From an uncultured Eubacteriales bacterium (GTDB taxonomy: Bacteria; Bacillota; Clostridia; Oscillospirales; Acutalibacteraceae), in contig ONEU01000088.1 of NCBI GenBank assembly GCA_900316925.1, positions 1 through 30,628 of the forward strand: DNA of 30,628 nt. Reading direction: 5' to 3'. The position numbers were made by a program, and so were the translations under genes. Under the pieces are notes generated by a model. The model made no database searches. It was not told the DNA's origin and saw only the letters and a list, made by a program, of their open reading frames with translations. Of the stretch, positions 15,011-22,513 are shown one piece after another (the first letter of the stretch is position 1; each line of letters opens with the position of its first letter).

Positions 15011-16878
15011 TCATTGACTCTCCTCTCGATATTAGTGATAGTTTCAGTATAGTTATCCTTCAGTCCTCTCATGGACGTTTCTATCTCCTTGAGCTGCCGC
15101 TCCAGAGACGCTCTTCTGGCAGCCATCTCATCGTGGTAGTTCTCAAACAGGAATGACACCGATACCTCTTTCCGGAACAGCTGCGCCACCACCTCCTGAT
15201 ACAGCCTGATCGTCTCCTTCAGCCGCTCAATCTGCTTTTGCTTCTCTTTACATTCATCGGAAGCAAAGAACGCCCGCAGGGTCTCCAACCCCGTGGTCAG
15301 CGTCTCCGTTTCCGCCAGCACTTTTTCTTCTTCGCCCTTCTTCACAGCATACTTTTCCTGCAGCTTATCTCGTTTTTCTTCCAGCTTTTCCAGATACTGC
15401 TCCTGCTGCTCGTATTCCTTCCGGGCTCCGGCAAGCTCATCCTCCAGCTCCTCTTTTTTGCTGCCCAGCGCACGGATGCTTTCCGTCAGCTTCTGCAGCT
15501 CCTCCGAGAGCCGTCTGGTATCTTCCCCCGTTCTGGTTGACTGCTCCTCATATTCCTTCTGCTTTTCCTCCAGTTCTTTTTCAAGCTGCTTCTTGCTCTT
15601 CGTCAGGGACTGCATCCGGATCACCAGGTCATTCACGTCCTTCTTCCGCTGCCGGCTCTCCTTTTCCAGCTTCTCTACATCATCCTTCAGTGCCGCAACC
15701 GTCTTCTCCTCCTCCTGCTGCTTCTTCTCCTTGCGCTGCTTGATGACCTGCTGCTCCCGGCAATCCGTCTCCAACCGCTGGATCTCCGCATCAATGTTCC
15801 CGATCTCCTGGCGGATCAGCGTGAGCTGCACGGAAACCTTCCCCCGGTCCTGGGTCTTCTGATCCCGGGTCTTTCTCAACTCGATGATGGATGTCTGCAG
15901 CTCCCCGGCCTGTTTCTCTATCTCTGCCACCTGCCCCCGCAGGGTCTGTTCCTGTTCCCGGAGGGCTTTTTCCTCATTCTCCATCGCAGTGAACTCTGCC
16001 GCCGCCGCCAGATAATCCGTCTGGGCCTGCCGATACGCTTCGCTGGCCTTCTCCAGTTCCTCCCGTTTCTTGCGTTCCTGTTCCTTGAGCCCCTCCAGCT
16101 CCTCACAGGAAGCGGGAATCTGTTTCTCGATGGCGGCAATGGCCTTTTTAAGGTTTTCGATATCCTGGTCGATCCCCTCCTGCTCCCTCAGGCGATGCTG
16201 ATAATTCAGCGACACCTCGTTCCGCCTCTTGGTACCATCGTCAATCTCCTGGTTCACCCGTACCAGTTTCCCGCGGGTATCCTCTGCCTCACGTCTCAGG
16301 TTCTTCAACTCTTCTTCACTGTGTTTCAGTTCTGCCGATACGATCACATACTCCTGCTGCTTGTCCGACAGCTGGCTGATCTTCTCTTCCAGTTCCCGTT
16401 TTGTCTCCTGCAGCTTTCCCTCGTCAACCTCCGGCATCTCTTCCAGCTGCTTCTCCAGCTGCCGGATCTCATTCATCAGCCTTTGTGCCTTTTCATGCTT
16501 ATCCTGCAGCACCTCCAGCTGTTTCTTTTTTTCTGTTTCGAGCTGCTGCTTTTCGTCGATCTCCTTTTCCAGATGGAGGATATTCGACTCTGCCGTGAGC
16601 AGTTCACTTCTGGCTTCCCGCAGCTTTTCTTTTCTTCTCGCCGAAACCGCTCCTCCCATCACCTGATCTGTCTGTAAGGAGTTCAGGGCTTTTACCACGG
16701 CGATCCATGCCGCTGCACCGTTTTCGGTAATGCTCTCTTTTTCAAAGGACATCCCCGCTTCGTTCACGGCGTCCAGCATCACATCCAGCACCAGCTGCAG
16801 GACATTGTCTATTTTCAGTTCTTCACGCGGTACCCTTCCCAGAAGACGGATATCCGCATTCGTTTTTTCAAATCTCAT
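15004..16878 (-). CDS. SMC-like long coiled-coil protein
   Basis: A 624-aa protein that is nearly all coiled coil from about residue 80 to 620, rich in Glu/Lys/Gln heptads. A short N-terminal globular part (about 1-75, MRFEKTNADIRLLGRVPREE...) precedes it. There is no Walker A or ABC signature, so it is not an SMC or Rad50 ATPase. The length suggests a rod tens of nanometres long that could bridge complexes or span from membrane to nucleoid; that is inference. It overlaps the Hsp70-like gene upstream by four bases (ATGA) and the zinc-ribbon gene downstream by seven, so the three are translationally coupled. Any database match is likely to be to generic coiled coils. Confidence 0.82.
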   Translation of the reverse strand: MRFEKTNADIRLLGRVPREELKIDNVLQLVLDVMLDAVNEAGMSFEKESITENGAAAWIAVVKALNSLQTDQVMGGAVSARRKEKLREARSELLTAESNILHLEKEIDEKQQLETEKKKQLEVLQDKHEKAQRLMNEIRQLEKQLEEMPEVDEGKLQETKRELEEKISQLSDKQQEYVIVSAELKHSEEELKNLRREAEDTRGKLVRVNQEIDDGTKRRNEVSLNYQHRLREQEGIDQDIENLKKAIAAIEKQIPASCEELEGLKEQERKKREELEKASEAYRQAQTDYLAAAAEFTAMENEEKALREQEQTLRGQVAEIEKQAGELQTSIIELRKTRDQKTQDRGKVSVQLTLIRQEIGNIDAEIQRLETDCREQQVIKQRKEKKQQEEEKTVAALKDDVEKLEKESRQRKKDVNDLVIRMQSLTKSKKQLEKELEEKQKEYEEQSTRTGEDTRRLSEELQKLTESIRALGSKKEELEDELAGARKEYEQQEQYLEKLEEKRDKLQEKYAVKKGEEEKVLAETETLTTGLETLRAFFASDECKEKQKQIERLKETIRLYQEVVAQLFRKEVSVSFLFENYHDEMAARRASLERQLKEIETSMRGLKDNYTETITNIERRVNEW

Positions 16879-18527
16879 TTTTCTTCACCCTCTGTGATTC
16901 CCCACTTTGGCACCGTATTTTCAAAGCTGTCCTTGATCGTCAGCAGATCAATCACATCCGCAGGCTCCCTTGCCGGTCCTCTGTATTTCGGCGAGTTCTC
17001 ATACGGAAAGATGGATACGCTGATCCTTTCGTTTTCATCAATGGCAAACCCCACAAACACAAAATAGCCGGCATTCGTCTTATCCAGGCGCTCGGAAAAA
17101 ATATTGACCGGGCGCATGGGCAGATAGTGATCGGGGTTCCTGGTAAAATTCAGGATGAACCTGTCCTTGTGCACCAGCACCATAGGAGACGGTACCCCGT
17201 TGGTATCACACGCAAAATACACCTTGCCCGGAACATACTCCTGTCCGCAGCTGATGGCATAATTCTTGCAGACGCTGCCGTCCTCATACACGGCATACAT
17301 CCCGATGCCAAATTCCGCCACATAGCACAGATCCGTGATCCCCTCCGCAAACAGCGCCGCACCGTTGGAAATTGCTTTTTCCCGTTCATCCTCCGGATGG
17401 AGCAGGTTCCTGATACGGGAGCCGATCTGTCCTAATCTGAAATATTCCTCAACCTGCTTCCGGACCAGATAGAAGTTGCAGAACCCCCCTACCAGGGCCA
17501 CATGGACATCGTTGACATCCTTGACATCCTTCAGCGTTTTGTCCAGCACCTTCTTCAGCACCGGACGGATCACCTCTTCGTAGGATTCCTTCAGCATCTT
17601 GTAGGTAATGACGATCTCGCTGTCCTCATAGGTAACGTTCATCATTTCCTCTTCCAGTCCGGCGGGATCCAGCAGGGATTCCTCAAAGACCTCGTCGATG
17701 ATGTTTGCATCGGATATCAGTGTATTTTCAAAGTCCCTCAGCGCCTGCACGAAGCTCTCGGTGTACCGTATCTGACCGGCGGGAATCTGCAGGGCTGTCC
17801 TGATGGCTCTTTTCAGCACGTTCTCCTGATAGGCAATGCCTGCCTTGCCGATCTCGCCGTTCTCGTTCTCACCTGCACCGAACCGGGCTTCCGGCTTGAT
17901 GCGCAGCTTGTTGCGATAATGGGACACACTCACCACGGCAGTGTCCAGCGTACCGCCGCCGTAATCCACCACCAGGATATGCCCTTCAAAGCTCTCGTTC
18001 CTGCGCCTCTCGTAATTCCACACACACAGAGTCGCCGCACAGGTGGGTTCGCTGATGATCTTTACTTTCTCTACCAGGTCCTTCATCTCGGAGCAGATGT
18101 TCCTGAGCACCCCTCTGGCATCGACGGTCCTGATCGACTGGAACCAGCATTCCGGCGCACCCAGCACCAGCATATTCACTTTTTCCTCGTGGATCTTATT
18201 CAGCGTACTGTCGATGACATACCGCAGGAACAGCGATGTGATATGTTCCGGGGTATTCACGTCATCATATCCCCTGGACGCCAGCTCTTCCTCTGCCATC
18301 TGTTGGTTCAGCAGCATCTTGAAGCCCCGGTAGATCCTGATATTCGGCTTCCCGATCCGGTTCCTGGCCCCCGAACCGTAATAGTACCGGTTGTTCCTGG
18401 CATCATACGCCACTACCGACGGGTAATTGAATGAATTGTTGTTCTCCGGTATGGTCACGGGTTTATCATCTTTATAAACGGATACCATCGTGTAGGTACT
18501 TCCGAAATCAATTCCCAGATTGATCAT
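16875..18527 (-). CDS. Hsp70/DnaK-like actin-fold ATPase with atypical C-terminal domain
   Basis: A 550-aa protein. The nucleotide-binding domain (about 1-400) has all Hsp70-type motifs: phosphate 1 IDFGSTYTMV (6-15), connect region SEPTCAATL (159-167), phosphate 2 VVDYGGGTLDTAVV (186-199), adenosine motif VALVGGFCNFYLVRK (343-357) and AISNGAALFA (385-394). The usual EPTAAA is EPTCAA. The remaining 150 residues are predicted beta-rich (VYFACDTNGVPSPMVLVHKD), but are too short and lack the helical lid of DnaK, so this is not a housekeeping chaperone. It probably acts as an ATP-switched assembly or remodelling factor for the other operon products. The ATG at 18527 lies nine bases after GGAG; a TTG at 18530 is the alternative. 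It follows the first gene by 38 bp. Confidence 0.88.
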   Translation of the reverse strand: MINLGIDFGSTYTMVSVYKDDKPVTIPENNNSFNYPSVVAYDARNNRYYYGSGARNRIGKPNIRIYRGFKMLLNQQMAEEELASRGYDDVNTPEHITSLFLRYVIDSTLNKIHEEKVNMLVLGAPECWFQSIRTVDARGVLRNICSEMKDLVEKVKIISEPTCAATLCVWNYERRRNESFEGHILVVDYGGGTLDTAVVSVSHYRNKLRIKPEARFGAGENENGEIGKAGIAYQENVLKRAIRTALQIPAGQIRYTESFVQALRDFENTLISDANIIDEVFEESLLDPAGLEEEMMNVTYEDSEIVITYKMLKESYEEVIRPVLKKVLDKTLKDVKDVNDVHVALVGGFCNFYLVRKQVEEYFRLGQIGSRIRNLLHPEDEREKAISNGAALFAEGITDLCYVAEFGIGMYAVYEDGSVCKNYAISCGQEYVPGKVYFACDTNGVPSPMVLVHKDRFILNFTRNPDHYLPMRPVNIFSERLDKTNAGYFVFVGFAIDENERISVSIFPYENSPKYRGPAREPADVIDLLTIKDSFENTVPKWGITEGEEK

Positions 18528-18565
18528 CAATTGACACTCCTTTATTCGTACACATACGCCTCTTG

Positions 18566-20149
18566 CTATATCACCGGAAAGACCAGGGCATCCAGCATCC
18601 CGATATCGCCCTTTTTCAGCGCCTCATCCAGGCTCCTGCTGATCTTGTCCAGCTGGTCCAGACGGTTGGGGGCCTTCTCGGAAAACGAAAAACAGCAGTT
18701 GACCGCTTCCATGATCTTTTCAAACCGCTTCTGTCCGATCCGGCACTGATAGTCCTTGCAGCAATCCTCCTCCGCTTCCGCACGGCAGTACCGGAACAGC
18801 ACATAAATCATCTTGGCTGCCTGCTGGTCCCATTTATTCCATTCCTCTCTGTTCTCAAGATATTTCAGGGCACCCTCCACGGTCTTCCGGGATGCTGTTC
18901 CCTGTTTCTTCCCGATGTTCAGAAAGGACGGCGTTCCTGTGATCTCCTTCGAGACATAACCGGGCTTCTCAAAATACGAGATTGCTCCCGACAGATTTGC
19001 CAGCCGCTTCTCCTTGACAAACCCTTCCTTTCTCAGGAGTATCGTTCTGTAACGCTTCATTTCCGCTGCCATCGGCATTTCCGACGTACTGTTCTTACTG
19101 AACGGTACATACACGCCCTCTTCCGTGACGCCCCATTTATGCTCCAGCTGCTTCGGATCGTCAATCTGTTCCTGCTCAACGATCTCCGCCAGCGCCGCTT
19201 CAAAGCCAACCCGCCGGATATCATCCGCCATCACCCGGAAGCTGCGCCCGATATTCGGGGACATCAAACGGGTGTACTGGTATTTCTCGTAAAACACCGC
19301 ATTCCTGAACCAAAGATAAATGATGACCGCTGCCATTTCGGTCGATACACCGTTGCGCGGCAGTCCCTTGCGGATGTACTGGTAGCGCAGCACGTCTGAT
19401 ACCGCAGACAGGGTGATCCGGTTCAGGAACAGAACCTGATCCTCCATCACATTCTTCATACGGTCATATACCATCATCATGCGCGGTTTATCGTTGCCCG
19501 GTGCGAGGACATCATACAGCTCCCGGTAAAACTCTTTTTCCGTGAAAACAGAATCTGTCTTCTCCCCCTTCTTCTCTCTTCTCCACAGGGGTGAAATGAA
19601 ATACGGATCGTTGTCCTCCGCAAATACCGTCGATACCACCACGATGATATTGCCGTTATTCTTGTTGATGAGCTTTTTCAGTTTATTTTTTCTCCCGTCA
19701 TCCCCGGCGCAGTACTGCTGCAGCAGGCGGATCGGCACCACCAGGGCAAGGCTGCCCTTCAGGGCGGTTTCTTCCTTGTCACCCATCATGTCAATGGTCT
19801 TATCCATATATTCCAGGATCTTGTTTTTTCCTACCTTCACCTGTTCTCTCAGGGACGACTGTTTCTTCCCGTCATATTCATCCTCATCATTCAGCCATCG
19901 TTTCAGCAGGCTCTTCTTTGCCTTCGCCTTCTGCTGCGGCCGGAAATCCTGCGACGTCAGCCCCGTGAGCTGAACGCAGTAGTCACTGGAGACGATCCCC
20001 TTTTCCCTGATAATCACGGACCGGTACTGCTTATCGATCAGCTTCCGCCACAGATATCCTTCTAAAGTGAGTCTGAGGAGAGAGGAGGTATAGTACTCGT
20101 CATCCTGGTTGGCAAAAACAAAATGAAACAGCTTCTGGTGATTGAACAT
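18566..20149 (-). CDS. Uncharacterised protein, first gene of the operon; possible degenerate AAA fold
   Basis: A 527-aa protein that I do not recognise. It is soluble, with no signal peptide or membrane helix. N-terminal FHFVFANQDDEYYTSSLLRL sits where a P-loop strand-loop-helix would be, but it has no Gly-Lys-Thr. Later strands ALVVPIRLLQQY and NIIVVVSTVFAED resemble Walker B and sensor-1 strands without the catalytic acids. This pattern loosely parallels the mutated AAA-like protein encoded at the other end of the operon; treat it as a weak inference. A basic, low-complexity stretch (about 75-105) and a Cys-containing C-terminal helical region (CCKDYQC) are also visible. The start at 20149 has GGAGG seven bases upstream; an in-frame ATG at 20185 lacks a site. 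Confidence 0.75.
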   Translation of the reverse strand: MFNHQKLFHFVFANQDDEYYTSSLLRLTLEGYLWRKLIDKQYRSVIIREKGIVSSDYCVQLTGLTSQDFRPQQKAKAKKSLLKRWLNDEDEYDGKKQSSLREQVKVGKNKILEYMDKTIDMMGDKEETALKGSLALVVPIRLLQQYCAGDDGRKNKLKKLINKNNGNIIVVVSTVFAEDNDPYFISPLWRREKKGEKTDSVFTEKEFYRELYDVLAPGNDKPRMMMVYDRMKNVMEDQVLFLNRITLSAVSDVLRYQYIRKGLPRNGVSTEMAAVIIYLWFRNAVFYEKYQYTRLMSPNIGRSFRVMADDIRRVGFEAALAEIVEQEQIDDPKQLEHKWGVTEEGVYVPFSKNSTSEMPMAAEMKRYRTILLRKEGFVKEKRLANLSGAISYFEKPGYVSKEITGTPSFLNIGKKQGTASRKTVEGALKYLENREEWNKWDQQAAKMIYVLFRYCRAEAEEDCCKDYQCRIGQKRFEKIMEAVNCCFSFSEKAPNRLDQLDKISRSLDEALKKGDIGMLDALVFPVI

Positions 20150-20162
20150 ATCTATTCCTCCC

Positions 20163-20194
20163 GTCCGAATCATACGGTGATGCATCCTTCGGAC
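20163..20194 (-). promoter_or_regulatory. Leader hairpin next to the operon's ribosome binding site
   Basis: On the minus strand GTCCGAA (20188-20194) pairs with TTCGGAC (20163-20169) around an 18-nt loop, ending three bases before the GGAGG of the first operon gene. It could control translation initiation or be incidental. Confidence 0.35.
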
Positions 20195-20249
20195 ACTGTT
20201 ATCCTGCCGTTCACAAACAGCCCGGCATCCCTTCGGTCAAATCATTAAG

Positions 20250-20267
20250 ATGTATAAAAATATACAT
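20250..20267. promoter_or_regulatory. 18-bp palindrome at the operon start site (candidate operator)
   Basis: ATGTATAAAAATATACAT has perfect 7-bp arms (ATGTATA/TATACAT) around AAAA. It begins four bases downstream of the -10 box and covers the predicted transcription start near 20264, an ideal place for a dimeric repressor. No regulator gene is encoded nearby. Confidence 0.6.
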
Positions 20268-20270
20268 ATT

Positions 20271-20299
20271 ATTATATCCTTTTTGTCTTTTTTTGTCAA
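20271..20299 (-). promoter_or_regulatory. Perfect consensus promoter of the nine-gene operon
   Basis: On the minus strand: TTGACA (20294-20299), a 17-bp A-rich spacer, TATAAT (20271-20276). Both hexamers match consensus exactly. The leader to the ATG at 20149 is about 115 nt. Such a strong promoter usually needs repression, in line with the adjoining palindrome. Confidence 0.88.
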
Positions 20300-20394
20300 C
20301 AAATTCTACTTCTCAACATAAAATTTGAATCACAAAATCACACACCGTTTTCTGTTCAATCAGAATGATTATTTGTGATGATAGATAAATATTG

Positions 20395-20423
20395 TTGACA
20401 ACCAGGCAGCAAAGATATATCAT
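20395..20423 (+). promoter_or_regulatory. Promoter of the divergent coiled-coil/LRR gene
   Basis: TTGACA (20395-20400), 17-bp spacer, TATCAT (20418-20423). The 10 bp TTGTTGACAA around the -35 box is identical to that of the opposite-strand operon promoter about 100 bp away. The predicted leader is about 110 nt. Confidence 0.7.
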
Positions 20424-20480
20424 ACTGATAAAACAAACCATCCGAACACCGTTTCCGTCTCACTATTTTCCGTGTGACCT

Positions 20481-20508
20481 GTTCCGACACTTTGCAGACT
20501 GTCGGAAC
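20481..20508 (+). promoter_or_regulatory. Leader hairpin upstream of the LRR gene
   Basis: GTTCCGACA (20481-20489) pairs perfectly with TGTCGGAAC (20500-20508) around a 10-nt loop, 16 bp before the ribosome binding site. No T-run follows, so it is not a simple terminator. Confidence 0.5.
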
Positions 20509-20540
20509 GGATGGCAGGACGTCAAAGGAGGGGGTTTCCC

Positions 20541-21434
20541 TTGAAACAAATCACATCCATTTCCAGACTGTCTGACGAGGATCTTTCACAGCTCCGTGAA
20601 AAATACCGCATCCGGGACAGAGACAAGGAGTTCCGGGAAGCGCTCGGGGCTTTGCAGGAGCAGGCAGCGTACCGGGATAGTCTGTACTCTCAGCTGCAAA
20701 TGCAGCTCTCCGACCTGGAGAACCTGTTCTGTCAGGAACAGCAGCGGGTCAACAAACTCATCGCGAACATGAAAGAACTGATCGCTGCACAGCAGGAGGA
20801 GATCAGGCAATTAAAAACACACTTCCTCATGCATCATCCCACGGTATCCTCGTCAAAAGAGTTTGAGACCGAAGTGGACGCTGACGGCTGTATCACGATC
20901 CTGAAATATTGCGGTTCCGATGAAAATGTCGTAATCCCGGAACGGATCAACGGAAAACTGGTGGTGACCATCAGGGAATTTGCCTTTGCCGGCTGCACCT
21001 CCCTGACAAGCGTCACCATCCCTGACGGTGTGAGCTTCATCGGCAATCTGGCGTTTTCCAACTGCTCCAACCTGACAACGGCTGTCCTGCCGGAAGGGCT
21101 TGTCCATATCGGAGAGCTTGCCTTTTCCCGCTGCACGAAGCTGCGTCATTTCCAGCTCCCTTCCAGCGTGACCGTCATTGGAAGGAGGGCTTTTTCCCAG
21201 TGTCCCGGCCTGACAACCATTGCCATTCCCGACCGTGTGACCCTGATTGAACAAAATACCTTCGCCAAATGTACCGGCCTGACCGATATCATCATCCCCA
21301 GCAGCGTTACCTCCATTAAAAAAGACGCTTTCTGGGGCTGTGTCCATCTGACAATTCATTGCGCACCGGGAAGCTATGCGGAAACGTATGCTCATCAGAA
21401 CAAAATTCCTGTCCGGTCCGTCATCCCTATGTAA
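20541..21434 (+). CDS. Cytoplasmic coiled-coil protein with BspA-type leucine-rich repeats
   Basis: A 297-aa protein. Residues 1-100 form a charged coiled coil (LREKYRIRDRDKEFREALGA onward), followed by a short linker. From about residue 115 there are five to six LRR_5 (BspA-like) repeats of about 23 residues with the pattern FAGCTSLTSVTIPDGVSFIG, AFSNCSNLTTAVLPEGL, and so on. There is no signal peptide or cell-wall anchor, unlike most BspA-like proteins of gut bacteria, so it is likely intracellular. It is transcribed divergently from the nine-gene operon with a matching promoter and may be an associated sensor or adaptor. The start is TTG at 20541, nine bases after AAGGAGG; the upstream ATG at 20511 has no good site. 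Confidence 0.83.
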   Translation: MKQITSISRLSDEDLSQLREKYRIRDRDKEFREALGALQEQAAYRDSLYSQLQMQLSDLENLFCQEQQRVNKLIANMKELIAAQQEEIRQLKTHFLMHHPTVSSSKEFETEVDADGCITILKYCGSDENVVIPERINGKLVVTIREFAFAGCTSLTSVTIPDGVSFIGNLAFSNCSNLTTAVLPEGLVHIGELAFSRCTKLRHFQLPSSVTVIGRRAFSQCPGLTTIAIPDRVTLIEQNTFAKCTGLTDIIIPSSVTSIKKDAFWGCVHLTIHCAPGSYAETYAHQNKIPVRSVIPM

Positions 21435-21459
21435 CGACTGACAGCCATCCCGGTTTCCC

Positions 21460-21605
21460 CCACGGAAATCATTTTGAAAAATCCCTTACCCGAAAGGCCA
21501 TGCATATTCTTCGTCAACAACAATGATACGTCAGTGCAAGGCTTATTCCGCAGCGAATGTTGGAAAGGGATCCGGGAAGTGGCAGGTCAGAATTGATTTC
21601 CGTGG
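21460..21605. repeat. Nested inverted repeats between LRR gene and proB promoter
   Basis: CCACGGAAATCA (21460-21471) is the perfect reverse complement of TGATTTCCGTGG (21594-21605). Inside lies ATCCCTT (21481-21487) complementary to AAGGGAT (21565-21571). The 146-bp structure could be a small non-autonomous element or a structured RNA. The 253-bp gap has no gene and no clear terminator for the LRR gene. Confidence 0.4.
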
Positions 21606-21623
21606 CGTTTCCCCGCAACGTGG

Positions 21624-21652
21624 TTGACCGGACAAGCAAAATATGGTATAAT
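21624..21652 (+). promoter_or_regulatory. proBA promoter
   Basis: TTGACC (21624-21629), 17-bp spacer, TATAAT (21647-21652). The predicted start is near 21659, leaving a short leader of about 29 nt with no room for a T-box or attenuator. Confidence 0.85.
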
Positions 21653-21687
21653 GCAGGTCAGATATTCTGATAAATGGGGATAGAAAA

Positions 21688-22491
21688 ATGGAACTTTTTC
21701 GGACAAGAAGAATTGTAGTAAAGGTGGGCACCTCTTCCCTCACCTACGAAAACGGCAGCGTAAACCTGCGCCGTCTGGAAGAGCTGTGCAAGGTCCTCAG
21801 CGACCTGCACAACAGCGGCAAACAGATTATTCTCGTCAGCTCCGGCGCCATCGGGGTGGGCATGGGCAAGCTCAAGCTCAGGGAACGCCCCAGCGAGACC
21901 CGTTATAAACAGGCTCTTGCCGCCGTGGGACAGTGTGAGCTGATGTTCCTCTACGACAAGTTTTTCGGCGAATACAACAATTCCGTGGCACAGCTCCTGC
22001 TGACCAAGGATGTGGTGGTCAACGACCATTCCCGCCAGAACGTCATCAACACCTTCCAGGCACTCCTTGAAATGGGGATCATCCCCATCGTCAACGAAAA
22101 CGATACCGTCGCCATTGATGAACTGGTGGGCGCCAACTTCGGTGATAACGATAATCTCTCGGCAATTGTTGCCGATCTGGTGGGCGCCGATCTTCTGGTG
22201 ATCTTCACCGATATCGACGGGCTGTATGACTCCGACCCCCGCAAGAATCCCGATGCGGTGAGGATTCCGGTAGTCACCCACATTGACGACAAGCTGCGGG
22301 AGATTGCCGGCGGTTCGGGCTCCAACAGGGGCACCGGCGGCATGGCCACCAAGCTCACCGCCGCGGCTGCCGCCACCAGTGCAGGCATCAACTGCTGCGT
22401 GATGAGCGGCAGTGACCCCTCAAATATCTATAAGCTCATCAACGGAGAATCCATCGGCACCATGTTTGTTGCCGCAGAGGGTTCCATCTGA
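21688..22491 (+). CDS. proB: Glutamate 5-kinase (gamma-glutamyl kinase), short form
   Basis: Phosphorylates L-glutamate to gamma-glutamyl phosphate, the first step of proline synthesis. The 267-aa amino-acid-kinase fold shows KVGTSSLTYENG (12-23), VSSGAIGVGMGKL (50-62), the substrate-binding block NDTVAIDELVGANFGDNDNL, FTDIDGLYDSDP and GTGGMATKLTAA. It ends after the kinase domain, so the C-terminal PUA domain of the E. coli-type enzyme is absent; short ProB proteins are known in Firmicutes. Followed at 22 bp by proA, forming the usual two-gene operon. Proline feedback probably acts on the kinase domain itself. Confidence 0.96.
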   Translation: MELFRTRRIVVKVGTSSLTYENGSVNLRRLEELCKVLSDLHNSGKQIILVSSGAIGVGMGKLKLRERPSETRYKQALAAVGQCELMFLYDKFFGEYNNSVAQLLLTKDVVVNDHSRQNVINTFQALLEMGIIPIVNENDTVAIDELVGANFGDNDNLSAIVADLVGADLLVIFTDIDGLYDSDPRKNPDAVRIPVVTHIDDKLREIAGGSGSNRGTGGMATKLTAAAAATSAGINCCVMSGSDPSNIYKLINGESIGTMFVAAEGSI

Positions 22492-22513
22492 CAGAAAGAA
22501 AGGAAAATACAGC

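Noticed and set aside
15004..16878. SMC or Rad50 ATPase
   Set aside because: The protein has coiled coil of that style but no Walker A, Walker B or ABC signature at either end.
20150..20185. Upstream ATG at 20185 for the first operon gene
   Set aside because: No ribosome binding site precedes it and it falls within the leader hairpin; GGAGG is correctly spaced for 20149.
20511..20540. ATG at 20511 as start of the LRR gene
   Set aside because: It has no ribosome binding site, whereas the TTG at 20541 lies nine bases after a full AAGGAGG.
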